Positions 63,201 to 64,000 of a stretch of DNA of 64,000 nucleotides are shown one piece after another. The position numbers and the translations under genes are program-made. Numbering within the stretch: the stretch's first letter is position 1; each line of letters begins with the position of its first letter. The DNA lies in assembly GCF_004027225.2 (NCBI RefSeq), contig NC_044279.2, forward strand, positions 43,176,744 through 43,240,743, given 5' to 3'. This DNA comes from Strigops habroptila. Taxonomy: Eukaryota; Chordata; Aves; Psittaciformes; Psittacidae. The notes under the pieces are model-generated. The model was not told where the DNA came from and did not search any database. It was given only the letters and a program-made list of their open reading frames with translations.

Positions 63201-64000
63201 CAATTCAGTCTTTTGATTTCACACTATAGCAAAGAGTAAAAGATGCAATGTGTGATGATAGTTCAAAGTGACAGTGCTGCTTCGGACAACAGTCAAACAA
63301 CTTTTATTTCTGTTAAGAAGTCAAATATCTGTTTCTTCCTGTTCCCATTCTGCTGCTTCTGATGATGAGACTATCCAGACACAAAAATGTTCAAATATCA
63401 ACAAAAAAGCGACCTTTTTTCTTTCTTTTTATGTTTTCCCTGTCTTTTTTCCTTTCATTTCAAATGCTTACAAATTAAGAGTTTTTTAGGACACTGATCT
63501 TCACAGTTTTAAAATTAAGCAGAATCTTCAGTGAAATTACAAACACTTGTTTCTGCTATTTATTTTGCTTAAAAGTATTTTAGTCTATTTTTTCCTTTGT
63601 CAGTTCATAGAGTCTATATTAGATTGTAAGTATTGTCATAACAGTTTATTATAAAATAACAGATGTTTAAGAAATAGAGAGATCCTGTGGGTTTTGGGAA
63701 AAATAGAGAAACATGAGCTCAGTTCAATTCCCCACTCTCTTTTAAAGAAGTAACACTCCTGGCTCTGTTCCCAGCATGATCTGATCAAGGAATGAACATA
63801 GCTTTTGCCTAATGATCAGTTTCTGGACAGATGAACACATACTGTGCAAAAAGCAGAGAATGGGAAAGTATATTAATCTGCCTAGTCATGTGGAAAAGTC
63901 TTGTTTTCTAGGAGCATGCTCATGAGTAATGGTTCAGTTTCTTCTGCCATCACTCAGACTTACAAAAATTTCCATCAATTTAACTAAAGCCAAGTGTACT
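60285..64000 (+). other. METTL25 intron 2 (partial; runs off the window)
   Basis: AT-rich sequence with T-rich stretches. The short open frames here show no splice signals plus family similarity, and I found neither a third METTL25 exon nor a recognisable repeat. Confidence 0.75.

Noticed and set aside
63268..63489. Possible METTL25 exon 3
   Set aside because: The translation has no methyltransferase motif (no glycine-rich SAM loop) and no suitable phase-1 acceptor with family similarity.
1..64000. CRISPR arrays, operons, riboswitches, rRNA or tRNA genes
   Set aside because: None seen. The intron structure, CR1 elements and CpG island show a vertebrate nuclear genome, where the prokaryotic feature types do not apply.

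Overview
The window looks like nuclear DNA from a bird, probably a neoavian species. It is AT-rich and gene-poor. It carries truncated CR1 LINE fragments and avian-type endogenous retrovirus LTRs, and it has one pair of intron-containing vertebrate genes. There is no sign of prokaryotic organisation: no operons, tRNA or rRNA clusters, or CRISPR. Species and chromosome cannot be read from the sequence. In human and other amniotes the order PPFIA2 - CCDC59 - METTL25 - TMTC2 is familiar, so the left part of the window is probably the intergenic space on the PPFIA2 side.

Layout. Positions 1 to about 46.9 kb contain no coding sequence I can support. This stretch holds an old LTR remnant (about 13.19-13.57 kb), a GC-rich island of unknown origin (about 24.69-25.23 kb), a CR1 3' fragment (about 31.47-31.66 kb), a CR1 reverse-transcriptase fragment (about 37.79-37.87 kb), and two LTRs of one family in opposite orientation (36222-36842 minus, 44881-45430 plus). 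It also has a perfect 44-bp tandem duplication, a long purine tract and several simple repeats.

Positions 46911-53770 (minus strand) hold a complete four-exon CCDC59 (TAP26, Fyv7 family) gene. I assembled it by hand from GT-AG junctions with consistent phases; it encodes 205 residues. A CpG island (about 53.4-54.36 kb) separates it from METTL25 on the plus strand. METTL25 exon 1 starts at 53893 and exon 2 is 60120-60284; the remaining exons lie beyond the right edge.

The two start codons are only 122 bp apart, head to head, inside a TATA-less CpG island, so the pair probably shares a bidirectional promoter. CCDC59 family proteins act in small-subunit rRNA processing, and METTL25 is a predicted methyltransferase whose catalytic domain is not in this window. 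The closest things to new observations are an out-of-frame upstream ATG in a good context ahead of METTL25, a possible cryptic terminal exon in METTL25 intron 1, and the unclassified GC-rich island at 24.7 kb.
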